Origin: Myotis daubentonii
Lineage: Eukaryota > Chordata > Mammalia > Chiroptera > Vespertilionidae
Direction of reading: 5' to 3'
DNA length: 64,000 nucleotides
Assembly (NCBI RefSeq): GCF_963259705.1
Contig: NC_081844.1
Location: 108,190,965 to 108,254,964, forward strand
Below the pieces are notes generated by a model. That model was not told the DNA's origin. It worked only from the letters and a program-made list of their open reading frames with translations, and searched no databases. This document shows positions 45,420-56,270 of the stretch, piece after piece. The position numbers and the translations under genes are program-made. Position 1 is the first letter of the stretch; each line of letters begins with the position of its first letter.

Positions 45420-45900
45420 TCCACTTCCCTGTTTTATAAGGCCAAAAGCCTTGACCCCTCCCATCCCCAACCTGACTTATCAGGAAACTTCATTGTTCTG
45501 TCTTCAAACTATATCCCGGATCTGACCATCTGACCACTGCTCACCGCCCCAGCTGTCACCACCCTTCGTGAGCCACCAATAGCTGTCACTGGAAACATGC
45601 TGTAGCCTCTTACTAGCCCCCCACGTCCACCCTGTTCCCTACCCCACTCACTGTCTAGTCTCAGCTCAGCTGCCAGACTGATCCTTTGAAAACATAAGTC
45701 ATAGGATGACCTGGGATGAAATCCCTAAGCCGGCTCCCTCTTTCACACAGAGAACACGGGCGGGTCTGTACCTGGTGACAAGGCTCCCACAACAAGGCCC
45801 TGTGACTTCTCTGACCTCACCTGCGCTCAGCTCATCACATCTCCCCTCTGCTGCTCCTGAACCCATCAGACATGCCTCAGCCCCCAAATCAAACACACTG
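45420..45900. mobile_element. Ancient interspersed repeat, same family as 10130-10640
   Basis: 'atatcccggatctgaccatctgaccac', 'tgtagcctcttactag', 'ccagactgatcctttgaaaacataag' and 'caaggccctgtgacttctctgacc' follow the family order. Confidence 0.5.
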
Positions 45901-46032
45901 CAAACACGTAGAGAAGAGGTTCTTAATCCATTTCTGTGCTATTCTTGAAGCTCGGGAAATTATTTTCAAACTTTTCCCAAGATGTCCTAGAGCTTTCACC
46001 CGGTTGTCAAAGGTGCCTGTGAACTAGATGAA

Positions 46033-46243
46033 GCCCTGACCGGGTGGCTCAGTTGGTTGGGGCATCATCCCATACACCACAAGGTTTCCAGTTCAATTTC
46101 CAGCCAGGTTGCAGATTTGATCACCAGCTGGGTATGTGCAGGAGGCAACCGATTGATGTTTCTCTCTCACATCCATGTTTCTCCCTTCTTCTCTCTCTAA
46201 AAAATCAATAAAAACATATCCTTGGGTGAGGATTAAAAAAAAA
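46033..46243 (+). mobile_element. Ves SINE (older subfamily)
   Basis: Head 'gccctgaccgggtggctcag', B box 'cagttcaatttccagcc', 'ctctctcacatccatg', tail 'aacatatccttgggtgagg'. Confidence 0.9.
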
Positions 46244-46329
46244 TTATGAAATAGATCCAGAACTGATCCAGGAAGATAGGGATTTGAGGTATGTCAGGTA
46301 TAATCCACAGCCAATATTCATTAGGGACT

Positions 46330-46420
46330 GAAAGACAATAGGTGAGTCACTTCACCTCTCCGTGCCTCAGTCTCCCCATCTGGGAACTGGGCTGCCTGTG
46401 GGGGTCAAATGAACAGGTGC
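46330..46420 (+). mobile_element. MIR fragment
   Basis: 'gtgagtcacttcacctctccgtgcctcagtctccccatctg' follows the MIR core. Confidence 0.7.
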
Positions 46421-46496
46421 TCCCCAGGCTGGCAAGTGACTCTCAAAAGCTGGAATCTCCAAGGGGAGGTGTGCCGCATTCTCCTGTGCAGCCAGT

Positions 46497-46510
46497 GCGC
46501 CATCTAGTGG
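46497..46510 (-). promoter_or_regulatory. Candidate CTCF site in single-copy DNA
   Basis: 'gcgccatctagtgg' reads CCACTAGATGGCGC on the minus strand, a full match to the CTCF core, outside any recognised repeat. Function is inferred. Confidence 0.65.
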
Positions 46511-46824
46511 GCACAGAGGGCAGCCAGGGGGCCCGGCGCAGGCCCCGCCCTCCTGAGTCCCGATGACAGCTGCCACGCAGGACGGCTGAACGGGGTTCCA
46601 AGTCTATCCAAACCAGGGAGCAAGACAGGACTTGCCATCTTCCCTGCAGGGCAGGATGGAGCTCCAGGGCCAAGCTGCCGGGGGTCACCTCCTCTGTCCA
46701 GCTACACCTCTGATTCTCGGACAGCAACTGGGAACAAGACTGGACAAGTGAGGTGAGGGAGGCAGCTGACTCAGCACAAAACTGAAGGGAGCACCAGATG
46801 ACTCAGTCATCAAGAGAGCTTAAG

Positions 46825-47275
46825 CCCGGCTGGTGTGGCCCAGTGGTTGAGGGTTGACCTATGAACCAGGGGGTCACAGTTTGATTCCCCGTCAGGGCCC
46901 ATGCCCAAGTGTGGGCTCAATCCCCAGTAGAAGGTGTGCAGGAGGTAGCTGATCAATAATTCTCTCTCATTATTGATGTTTTTATCTCTCTCTCTCTCTC
47001 CCTCTCCCATCCTCTCTGAGATCAATTTTTTTTAATATATATTTTATTGATTTTTTTACAGAGAGGAAGGGAGAGGGATAGAGAGTTAGAAACATCGATG
47101 AGAGAGAAACATCGATCAGCTGCCTCCTGCACACTCCCCACTGGGGATGTGCCCGCAAGCAAGGTACATGCCCTTGACCGGAATCGAACCTGGGACCCTT
47201 GAGTCCACAGTCCAACGCTCTATCCGCTGAGCCAAACCAGTTAGGGCTGAGATCAATTTTTAAAAAAATTTTTTT
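46825..47275 (+). mobile_element. Ves SINE, interrupted by a second Ves
   Basis: Head 'cccggctggtgtggcccag', body 'ggtagctgatcaataattc', tail resuming after 47261. Flanks 'gagagcttaag' and 'gatatcttaag' are a plausible target duplication. Confidence 0.9.
47031..47247 (-). mobile_element. Ves SINE nested in Ves
   Basis: 14-bp perfect target duplication TGAGATCAATTTTT at 47017-47030 and 47248-47261. Near-consensus young type, inserted in the tail of the outer copy. Confidence 0.96.
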
Positions 47276-47289
47276 AAAGATATCTTAAG

Positions 47290-47490
47290 ATGCCTGACCA
47301 GTGTGGCTCAGTGGCTAAGCATCAACCTATGAACCAGGAGGTGGAAGTTCAATTCCCTGGGTTGCAGGCCCCATCCCCAGTAGGGGGAGTGCAGGAGGCA
47401 GCCGATCAAGGATTCTCTCTCATCATTGATGTTTCTATCTCTCTCTCCCCTCCCTTCCGCTCTGAAATCAATAAAAATATTAATAAAAAG
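47290..47490 (+). mobile_element. Ves SINE
   Basis: Head 'atgcctgaccagtgtggctc' and tail 'ctctgaaatcaataaaaat'; a short internal deletion follows the B box. Third Ves in 670 bp. Confidence 0.92.
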
Positions 47491-49195
47491 GCAACCTTTT
47501 GGAAAAATCCAAATTAGGGCAAAAAAAGATAATGGTAAACAAAGATTCAATTCTTTCCATCTGCCTCGGCCATGATAGGGCTCACAGGGCAGGTGACAGA
47601 TCCTATGCCTCATTCCCCCACCCACACCCCCACCCCCAAGAGCCCTGAGGGACCACACCCGCCAGCTGGCTCGGGGCAGAGCCTGGGGTCCTGCGCATAC
47701 CACGCATAACCAAGAAGGGCATGACCCTGAAGAAACTCCAGCCCTGCTTCCTGGGGGAGAAGATTGGTGTGAGTTCTCTGCCACGACGAGGCAGGGAGCA
47801 AGGGGCTGACCCTGCGTCCTTCCCCTTCCCCCAGAGCCCACCATCTTTTTGCTGAGACACATATGGACAGGGGCAGTGTTAGGGGCCTCTCTGGCTGGGC
47901 TTTGAAAAACAGGGACCGGGGGGAGACAGCACCCAGCCTCAGGTAGCCAACCAGCCCACAGGGACAGCTGCCACCTGGCGTCCTTTCCCTGCGGCAGCCA
48001 AGGACCCCCCACCCCCTCCTCAATGACTGGAGCAAAGTCCCTGAGATTCTCAGGCCCGTCACAGACGCTTGTCATCGGCCTGTCATCATACAGAGTTAAC
48101 ACCCACAGGCTTGTGTCCTTTTCCCTCCTGGCAGAGGCTGGAGGGGTGGCGAGGGGGGCGTTTACCTCCAAGGCAAACAGAGCGGCCTCCATACCCGTGA
48201 CTGGTCATGTTTACCGGCAATATCACCTCCGTGGGGCTAGCTGATCTGTGTGACTCAAGCTGCTGGTCAAGGTGAGTCATGCCTTGACCCACCCAAACGG
48301 GGGCGGACCTGCCTCCCGGGAGGGACCCCGTCGCTGGAGGGCTAAGCTGGAGTGGAACCCCGGCAGCGGCCTCCGTGGATGCCACATGTGGAAATCTCAC
48401 GGCATCTCATTGCCATTTCTCAAGTGAGAAAACGGCAGCAAAATCGGGCCCAGAGCAATGATTGCATAAGGCAGAGAGCAGAGAAGGCAAAGCCAGGTTG
48501 GAAAAAATCTAGCTGGAAACTGAGATCTCTTAAGTGTGGGCCCACGTCCCGATAGCATGTCCCTGGCCTCCTCCGAAGCAGTCTACTCCCATTGGTGGCC
48601 TGGAGCCCTTGGTGGCCCAGGAACCGTGTCTTTCGGCCTGTCACCTGGTCCCTCTGTGACTGTCCCCTCTCTACCATCGCCACTGCTACAGGGCAGTGAC
48701 TCAGATCGGGTGGGTCACCAGAAAAATAATGAATCAGGACGTGTTATAGAGAACAGGCTCATGGTTTGCCAGAAGGGAGCGGGGTGGAGGAGTGAGAAAT
48801 AAATAAATACCGTAGGGGGGGAAAGAATGGCTTCAGAAATGGCTAGATGCAGGTGAGTCAGGAAAAGCATACAAAAACAAGAAGTGTTAACTCTGCAAAA
48901 GACAGTGCTGATGGTGGTGATAATAATAACATGAAATGCATCTACACGGTAGTGGCACAACCTGTGAGGCGTGTGGAAAGCCCACGTGACTTTACCGACC
49001 AGGCTGGAGCCTGAAGGTGGGGTGAAGGAGCAGGCCAACCAATCTTGGCATGAGCTGCAATCTCTGTTGACAGTGGAATGATCTGGCAATCAAAGGCAGA
49101 CAGGAAAGGAGAGAGGGGGGAGCAGGCTGCAGCCTCAGAATGGGGACCCATGGTTTCCCCTCAGCCTTTTAGACGTAAAAAAAAACATTGAAACC
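47491..49195. other. Single-copy intergenic DNA
   Basis: No gene recognised. A long minus-strand open frame over 47308-48192 runs through the Ves and shows no domain. 48430-48540 and 48700-48960 are AT-balanced and non-repetitive. Confidence 0.5.
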
Positions 49196-49740
49196 TGTAA
49201 AGAATTTTTGTGAGTTTATTTGAGCCAAACTGTCGACATATGCCGGGAAGCAGAACCTCAACGAATCGAGATAGTGCTCCGGAGAATGGCAGGGTTACAT
49301 CCGTATTTATATGAAATTCACTGGTGACAGATTTAAGGAGGTGGGATTAAGCGAAGGGGGCGGGGGGGAACCTCTGTGATAGGATAAAAAGTAAAATGAT
49401 GGACACATACTTAGGTGGGTGCAGGATCAATTAACATGATAATGAAGGAATTTGTAGTATCTGTCCTGGCGCCCAGAACATTTGGTTGTGCCCCAGGGGC
49501 TCCAGAAAAAGGGAAGTTACAAGTTACCCAGATATTTCAAGGGAATGTTATCTTAGAGGCAAAAAGGCAAATGGGCTCAGTAAGGATCAAAGTTGATCTT
49601 GTCAGTGAAGATACTGGCTTAGGACATAACTCCCCACCATAACTGCTTTTAGTTAAAGTTTAATTTCAGACCATCCTTTGTGGTTATTTTAGGTCTCTGA
49701 GTCTGCTAGGCTGCCACGCAGGCCTTCCCTGAGCTTGTCA
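49196..49740 (-). mobile_element. Solo LTR (gammaretrovirus-like, ERV1 class?)
   Basis: On the minus strand the element starts TGACAAGCTCAGGGAAGG, has a TATA box (complement near 49300, 'atttatatg') and AATAAA (complement near 49215, 'gtttatttgag'), and ends ..TTTACA at 49196. About 545 bp. No internal viral genes are present. The flanking duplication is not clear. Confidence 0.65.
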
Positions 49741-50241
49741 GGTCAGCGTGTGGCCCCTTTCGTCCACACCCTCCACTAAGGCAGCCCAGCTGCCCAGGCC
49801 TCCTCCTGCCAGCAGCCCCAGGGGCAGGGTGACCGGCGGGCTGCGCAGCTGCTCCTCACTCGGTGTATTCCAAGTGGGAGCCTGGCTGGGTAGCGGCATC
49901 TCTAGACACATGCCACAAGGGAGAGCAGGCCCCTCACTGCCCTCAGGGTCATCTGGAGTCTTGTCCACCCCCATTCCTATTGATCAGGACAGGGAGGCCC
50001 AGGGACAGGATGTGACTTGCTCCAAGTCACCCAGGGATTGTCATCACTGAGATAGAAACTAAATTCACAAGACCTAGGTCCTCCCCACCATGTCAGGCAC
50101 CCTGTCCTCTCTCATTTCAATGGCGGAGGAGACCCCTGTCAGCAAGTCACAATGGGGACAGACCCCAGAGTGTGGGGCTACTCTGATATCAATGCCAGGC
50201 TTATGATGGCATTCCAAGCTCCAAATACTTTTAAATATATA
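49741..50241. other. Single-copy DNA
   Basis: No gene or repeat recognised. Confidence 0.45.
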
Positions 50242-50683
50242 CTAGAGGCCCAGTGCACAAAATTCATGCATGGGGGAGGAGGGGTCCCTCAGCCTGGCCT
50301 GCACCCTCTCGCAATCTGGGACCCCTTGGGGGATGTCTGCAGGATCAGGCCTAAACCAGCAGCCGGACATCCCTCTTGCAATCCGGGACCACTGGCTCCT
50401 AACCGCTGGCCTGCCTGCCTGTCTGCCTGCCTGATCGCCCCTAACTACTCTGTCTGCCTGCCTGATGGCCCCTAACTACTCGCCTGCCTGCCTGATGGCC
50501 CCTAACCATCTCTACCTGCCTGCCTGATCACCCCTAACTGCTCGCCTACCGGCCTGATCACCCCTACCGCCTCTGCCTTGGCCCCCGCCACCACACTTCG
50601 TCCGGAAGGACGTCCAGAATAACATCCAGAGGGTTGTTTGGCTGTCTGGTCTAATTAGCATATTACACTTTTATTATTATAGA
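50242..50683 (-). mobile_element. HeliBat-type Helitron with internal array
   Basis: CTAG 50242 after A50241; 'gtgcacaaaattcatgcatgg' near the 3' end; 5' end 'cacttttattattataga' to 50683 followed by T50684. Internal approximately 30-bp repeats at 50424-50575. Confidence 0.93.
50424..50575. repeat. Approximately 30-bp minisatellite inside Helitron
   Basis: Five imperfect units of 'cctgcctgatggcccctaac' plus about 10 bp ('tactcgcctg'). Confidence 0.85.
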
Positions 50684-50687
50684 TATA

Positions 50688-50974
50688 CTAGAGGCCTAGC
50701 TCTCCAAAACTGGCTCTCCGACATCACCCGAGGGATCCTGGATTGCGAGAGGGTGCAGGCCATGCCAGGGGACCCACCAGTGCACAATCAGGGCTGGGGA
50801 GTGACCACAGGAGGGCTCCAGGGCGTGTCCAGCCCATCTTGCCCAGTCCCGATCGGCCGGACCCCAGCAGCAAGCTAACCTACCAATTGGAGCATCTGCC
50901 CCCTGTTGGTCAGTGCGGTTGAACGCTCGAACAAATTGTCGGACACTTAGCATATTAGGCTTTTATTATATAGA
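50688..50974 (-). mobile_element. HeliBat-type Helitron
   Basis: CTAG 50688 after A50687, four bases from the previous element. 5' end 'gcttttattatataga' to 50974. Has 'ctgccccctgttggtcagtg'. Confidence 0.9.
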
Positions 50975-50979
50975 ATATT

Positions 50980-51236
50980 TCTGTTGATTTCAGAGAGGAA
51001 GGGAGAGATAGAAACATCAATGATAAGAGAGAATCATTGATTGGCTGCCTCCTGCATGCCCCACACTGGAGATCAAGCCCACAACCCAGGCATGTGCCCT
51101 GACCAGGAATCGAACCATGACCTCCTGGTCCAAGCATGTCATACTTGCAGCTGGTGGGCCGCGAGTTTGACATGTTTATCCTGGTCCATAGGTTGATGCT
51201 CAACCACTGAGCCATGCCAGCTGGGCCCCAAATACT
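50980..51236 (-). mobile_element. Ves SINE containing a 48-bp hAT
   Basis: Tail 'tgttgatttcagagaggaag', body 'gaatcattgattggctgcc', end 'gagccatgccagctgggcc'. A hAT remnant interrupts it at 51131-51178. Confidence 0.92.
51131..51178. mobile_element. 48-bp hAT remnant
   Basis: Left CAAGCATGTCATACT and right GAGTTTGACATGTTTA are inverted ends. Perfect 8-bp duplication TCCTGGTC at 51123-51130 and 51179-51186. Little more than two terminal repeats. Confidence 0.9.
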
Positions 51237-52048
51237 TCTTTCTCCCAGATGCTGATTCTACTCAGAGGAAGAACCCATGAGCCTGCACTCAAGAGTCTAC
51301 TCAACAACCCAGCATCTAGCTCAATCAGAACGAGAGGAAATGCAGACACACAAATATCTTGTCTGCTTGGTATCGAAGATCCGAACGTTTCACAAGCTAA
51401 GGAGCTCTGAATGACTGCGTTGTAAAATCTCCTCTCCTGTTGTGTTTAGAAGAAAGCCATTGCACTGGGAGAAATCCTCCAGGAATTATGAACTCAATTA
51501 CAGGCCCTGAGATGGATCAACATTTTAGCTAATAACAATGCAGAATGCTTTCCCATTCGGCGCCTCTGGGGATACGGTCGTTGTTGCTGCTGTTGTTTTG
51601 TGGGAACAATAACTGACTCAAAAGCAAAGTGGGTGATTAGTCTTCACCAGTTGAAAATGATTCAGAAATCTTTTTCTTGGAAAAGTGGGTGTAAAATTTT
51701 GTTCTTCGATGAAAGTACTTTTACAAAGTAGCCTAAGGATGTAAACTCACAGATAATAGGGGATTTTCCCCAGAGAGTCCCAATTTTAATAATATCCCCC
51801 CTTTGTCTCTATAATCCTATCCTTATTCGGCAATCCATGGGTCTTTTTATTTTATCTCCAAAGTCTGGCCACTTCCCAAATAAAGAAATGTAAACGTATT
51901 AAAATTTCAAAAAGCCCTTTCTCACTGTTTGGATTTTTTCATTTGGAGATTCATTCCATTTTTGTGTGTGGACTTCAAAATCCTCCCAATTTTAATAACA
52001 AAAGATGTCACTTGGGAAGGCTTTCGGCTGCAAAGAACACAAAACCCA
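51237..52048. other. Single-copy DNA, candidate conserved element
   Basis: Non-repetitive, AT-balanced and non-coding over about 800 bp. 51400-51720 contains 'tttagctaataacaatgcagaatgc' and similar homeodomain/SOX-like words. A candidate enhancer; conservation was not tested. Confidence 0.45.
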
Positions 52049-52250
52049 GCCCAGCCAGCGTGGCTCTGTGGTTGAGCGTTGACCTATGAACCAGGAGGTC
52101 ACGGTTCGATTCCCTGTCAGGACACATGCCTGGGTTGTGGGCTCCATCCCCTCTGTGGGGTGTGCAGCAAGCAGCCAATCAATGATTCTCTCTCATCATT
52201 GCTGTCTCTCTCCTTTCTTCTCTGAGATCTTTAATAATAAAAATATATTT
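52049..52250 (+). mobile_element. Ves SINE
   Basis: Head 'cccagccagcgtggctctg', B box 'ggttcgattccctg', tail 'tctgagatctttaataat'. Confidence 0.9.
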
Positions 52251-52269
52251 TTTTATTTATTTTTTAAAA

Positions 52270-52489
52270 ATATATATATTTCTTTATTGATTTCAGAGAG
52301 GAAGGGAGAAGGAGAGAGAGAGAGATAGAAACATCAATGATGAGAGAGAATCATTGATTGGCTGCCTCCTGCACACCCCCCACTGGGGATTGAGCCCATA
52401 ACCCAGGCATGTGCCCTTGTCCGGAATCAAACCAGGACCCTTCAGTCTGCAGGCCGACACTCTATCAACTGAGCCAAGCCGGCTAGGGC
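52270..52489 (-). mobile_element. Ves SINE, tail-to-tail with the previous copy
   Basis: Tail 'tctttattgatttcagagagg', body, end 'gagccaagccggctagggc'. Confidence 0.93.
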
Positions 52490-53952
52490 AACATATATAT
52501 TTTTTAAAAGAACACAAAATTCAGTGCTCTCCGGTGCTGTCCATTCTCTCCCTCTCCACTTGCTAACCTCAAAGTGTTGATTCCAGCCTCCTTCGCTGCT
52601 TCGAGCTTGCAAGACGGTGGCTACTTCTTGCACAGACATCACCTCTGCTTTCTAGGAAGTGATCAGGGGGCTGCCTGAACCCCAACTGTTTCACTTTTTA
52701 CCCTCTCAGCAGATCTTTGTTCACTTGCCCTCTGTGGCCGGAACTGCGTCTATGCTGCCGCTCCTCTGCCAGGGAAACCAGCAAAATCAAGGATCGGGGA
52801 TTGAGTATCTGAGTCCTATTCTGCTGGTCGCCTTCCCAAGGCCACAGCAACCACAGACTTTAAATGTCTCTCAATACAACAAAGAATGCATGCGTGCGTG
52901 CTGTTCATTGGCGAGTGCACGCTGTGGAAGACTTTTAAGGTAGAGAAGCCCTTCCCCCAGCCAGGGGCGCAGAGGACCGCCTGACTTCGTTGCTAAATGC
53001 ATCAAATGCTAAAAGTTTTCTATGCCTGCTGATTGTGTACTAATGGCCATTAGAACCGGCTTAAGTGGCGAAGGCTGCCTTCTGTCTCAGCAGAGTTCCC
53101 ATTGATTCCTAAGCCTTCTTGTGCTTCTTGGGCAATGTCAATATATTGGGGACATTTTTAAAGAAACAAATTACTGCTCAAGGTTTTTTGGTTAATTATT
53201 TATAATTGCATGCATTTGCCTAATGAAAAAGTTCATTTTATGCTGAGTTTCAAGATCCCCGGGGCGAATACTTCCCCTTTTAGCGAAACAGTCGCATTCT
53301 CTCGTCGTGCATTGCTCCCATAGATCCGTGGAAATTCCGAGTCAGTCAGAAGGGAGGCCCCGTTATAGACACAGGGAAAGGTTACAGCAGGTCTGAGCTA
53401 TTCTGGAAAAAACGCACTGGAAATGCCAGAGGCCAACGTTGAAGGGACCCACGTGGTGAGGTGGCACCAGGCAGGTGCATGGACACAAACGCGGGTGTGC
53501 GATAAGGTGGGCGGTGGGGCAGGGTCAGACAAACAAAGTTCAGGGGCAGGCAGGCCGTGGCTCTCCCTGAAAGAGAAAGTGTTGAAAGTCAAATCCTAAT
53601 GGAAAAAATTCTATTCTATTCCATCCCTGAGCACCCCCTGCTGTTCACTTTGGGGGGGGGGGGACCGCTTGACAATCCAGTTTCTGCCTTCGCTGCGGTG
53701 ACAGCGGGAACAGGGAAGAAAATGAGAATTGTTTATCTGGCTCGATAGATTTCTGTAAAAGCACTCCAGGCGCCTCTTCCCAAGTCTTCCCTCTCAGAAA
53801 AAAGCCCAACTGGAGGTAAACGTGTTCCAGAACTTACTGCACTTGTGTCTCAAGGAAAAACACTGGGTATACTGTGCAAGGACTTCAGTCCAGTGAAGAG
53901 GAAATTTGCAGAGGTGGTCGATGTTTGGAATTTGCTAAATACAGAAAACAAG
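52490..53952. other. Single-copy DNA, candidate conserved element
   Basis: 52980-53280 is repeat-free and AT-rich ('ggttaattatttataattgcatgcatttgcctaatg'-type sequence, homeodomain-like). It is the strongest enhancer-like block by eye. A G-run lies at 53653-53663. No gene. Confidence 0.5.
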
Positions 53953-53960
53953 TCTGCTTG

Positions 53961-54172
53961 CAGTGGTTCTCAACCTTCTGGCCCTTTAAATACAGTTCCT
54001 CATGTTGTGACCCAACCATAAAATTATTTTCGTGGCTACTTCATAACTGTCATGTTGCTACTGTGATGAATCGTCATGTAAATATCTGATATGCAGGATG
54101 GTCTTAGGCGACCCCTGTGAAAGGGTCGTTCGACCGCCAAAGGGGTCGCGACCCACAGGTTGAGAACCGCTG
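53961..54172 (-). mobile_element. SPIN-like hAT element
   Basis: 'cagtggttctcaaccttctgg' to 'cacaggttgagaaccgctg', reverse relative to the other copies. It keeps the middle block ('aaatatctgatatgcagga') but lacks the 'cggaaaacacatatata' stretch. The 8-bp duplication is not clear. Confidence 0.88.
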
Positions 54173-55240
54173 GCTTAGAAGAAGTCTGGAACTTTCTCTG
54201 CTGTTGTTTTCCCATGGAAAAATCAAGACAAGGCCAGTGGACATTAGCCAGATCCACTTCCACAAATCGACCCTGGAAGCCATATCTCCGAGGAGTTTTC
54301 AGGACAGCAGCCCAGTGTCTCTCCCTTCCTGCCTTTGGAAAAGGAAAGAATGTGCAGGTTATCTCGGCCTCTGGCAAACAGCCTCCCTTCGCAGAGGCCG
54401 GCGGCGCCCAGCGATAAGAGAGAGCTCCGAATCAGTGCTGGGAATAGACGTCAAAAGAAATTCTTTTTCAGACAATTTCAGAACGAAAAGTAACTGGAAG
54501 ATCAACCACCCTCCTTCAGAGGTGAGAAAACCGAGACCAGGATGTGAAAAAATACCTTGTCCGGCCCTACATACCGGGACAGGCTGGCAGGAACGTGAGC
54601 CTGGCCTCCTGGCCCAGCCCTTATCGCCCCAGGAACAGTCTCCAGGGCAAGCTACAAAGGCCCTTTCAGGCGTCTGGGAGACGGAAGACCCAGAATTCCC
54701 CCAATGACACATGGTTAACATTACGGATGAAATGCGACAAAACTATTCTAACGCATAGCTGAGTTTGCAGGAAAAAAGGAAGCATCTCCTGTCTCCAAAT
54801 CACAAAGGGAAGGAAACCAAGGCCTGGAGCAGGCGGGGTGGCGGCCTTGGCCTTGCGGGTGCGGATGGGAGGATTGGAGCTGGAAATGGGCCCCCGTGGT
54901 CAGGCATTGCAAACGTCGCGTGTTTCACCTGTGTGGGGACTGGGGCCCTGCGGGAGATGCGGGGCAGACACGAAGACCCATTCGTGCAGGTGGGGTCCTC
55001 AGAAGCCTGTGTGCCAGGAAGAGGGGCGGGAGGGGGTGGACAGAGGAGTTTGACTTCACTGAGACCTTTAGTAGAAGAAAATAATACCCTAAGAGAAATG
55101 AACCCAGGGCTCCATCTCAGTTTTACACTCCTCCGTGGAATGCCTACCAGGAACAAATGCAAAACTTTTCCGGAGGAACACTTCACAAGCCAGGCCCACG
55201 GGGTTCTTACAGACATAATGAATCGCCACTAAAGATGACT
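54173..55240. other. Single-copy intergenic DNA
   Basis: No gene recognised. A MIR-like reverse scrap lies near 54515-54545. Open frames here show no domain. Confidence 0.5.
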
Positions 55241-55439
55241 TCATAATACAAAATAAAAATAATGAAAGGATGTGATCCACCATAGTAGAGAATCAGCAGG
55301 CACAACGGGGGCTGAATGACACAATAAACAACCAAAGAAAATAAAACAGAAACCACACGGAGATATCTGGTAGAGACCATACACAAATACTGTAAATAAT
55401 TAAAGAGATAAAGGAATAGAAACCATAAGGAAGTAACAT

Positions 55440-56270
55440 TCTCAGAAAGAAACTGAAAGACCTATAACAAAAGAGCGGATTAGCAATTTTAACACATTCC
55501 ATAAAGCAAAGTTCAAACTTAGAAGGGCTTCACTGGTGAATTCTACCAAACATTTTAAAGAAAAATAAATACCAATTCTCCATAAACTCTTTCCAAAAAT
55601 AGAGGATGAGGGGACACTTCCCAACCCCTTCTATAGGGCCAGTATTACCCTAATATCAAAACCAAAGACATCACAAGAGAACAACAAAGTAATATCCCTT
55701 ATGAATATAGACACAGTGTCATCAACAAAATATTAGCAAACTGAATCCAGCAATAATGTAAAGGATTATACACCGTGACTAAGTGGAATTTAATCCAGAA
55801 ATGCAAGGTTGATTCAACCTACAAAAATCAATCATTGTAATACACCCAATCAGCAGACTAAAGGACAAAAACCACAAGATCATCTCAATAGACACAGAAA
55901 AGGCATTTGACAAAATCCAACACTCTTTCGTGATAACACTCAATAAACTAAGAATTGAAGGGAATTTCCTCAGTCTGATAACTATTAGAACTAATTAACA
56001 AGTTGAGCAAGGTGGCAGGTTATAAGATCAATATACACAAATCAGTTCTATTTCTATACACTCAAAATGAACAATCTGAAAATGAAAATAAGAAAACAGT
56101 TCCATTTACAATAGCATGGGGGGGGAACCCACTTAGGAATAAATTGAACAAAAGACATGTAAAACTTATATTCTAAAAACTATAAAACATGGTTTTAAAA
56201 ATGTAAGGAGGCCTAAATAAATGGAAGGACATTCATATTCATGGATCAGAAGACTTCTGTCAAGGATTTT
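55440..56270 (+). mobile_element. L1 ORF2 fragment, internally deleted
   Basis: Broken L1 ORF2 reading [16 protein letters not shown] (reverse-transcriptase motif A region, about 55880-55925) and, after a jump near 55985, NKLSKVAGYKINIHKS..FLYTQN. The intervening part that holds the catalytic FADD motif is missing. Stops and frameshifts are present. 55240-55440 may be its degraded upstream part. Confidence 0.85.

Noticed and set aside
47308..48192. 294-codon minus-strand open frame
   Set aside because: Runs from single-copy GC-rich DNA straight through a Ves SINE; no protein family features.
55440..56270. Functional reverse transcriptase gene
   Set aside because: Stops, frameshifts and loss of the catalytic region; a dead L1 fragment.
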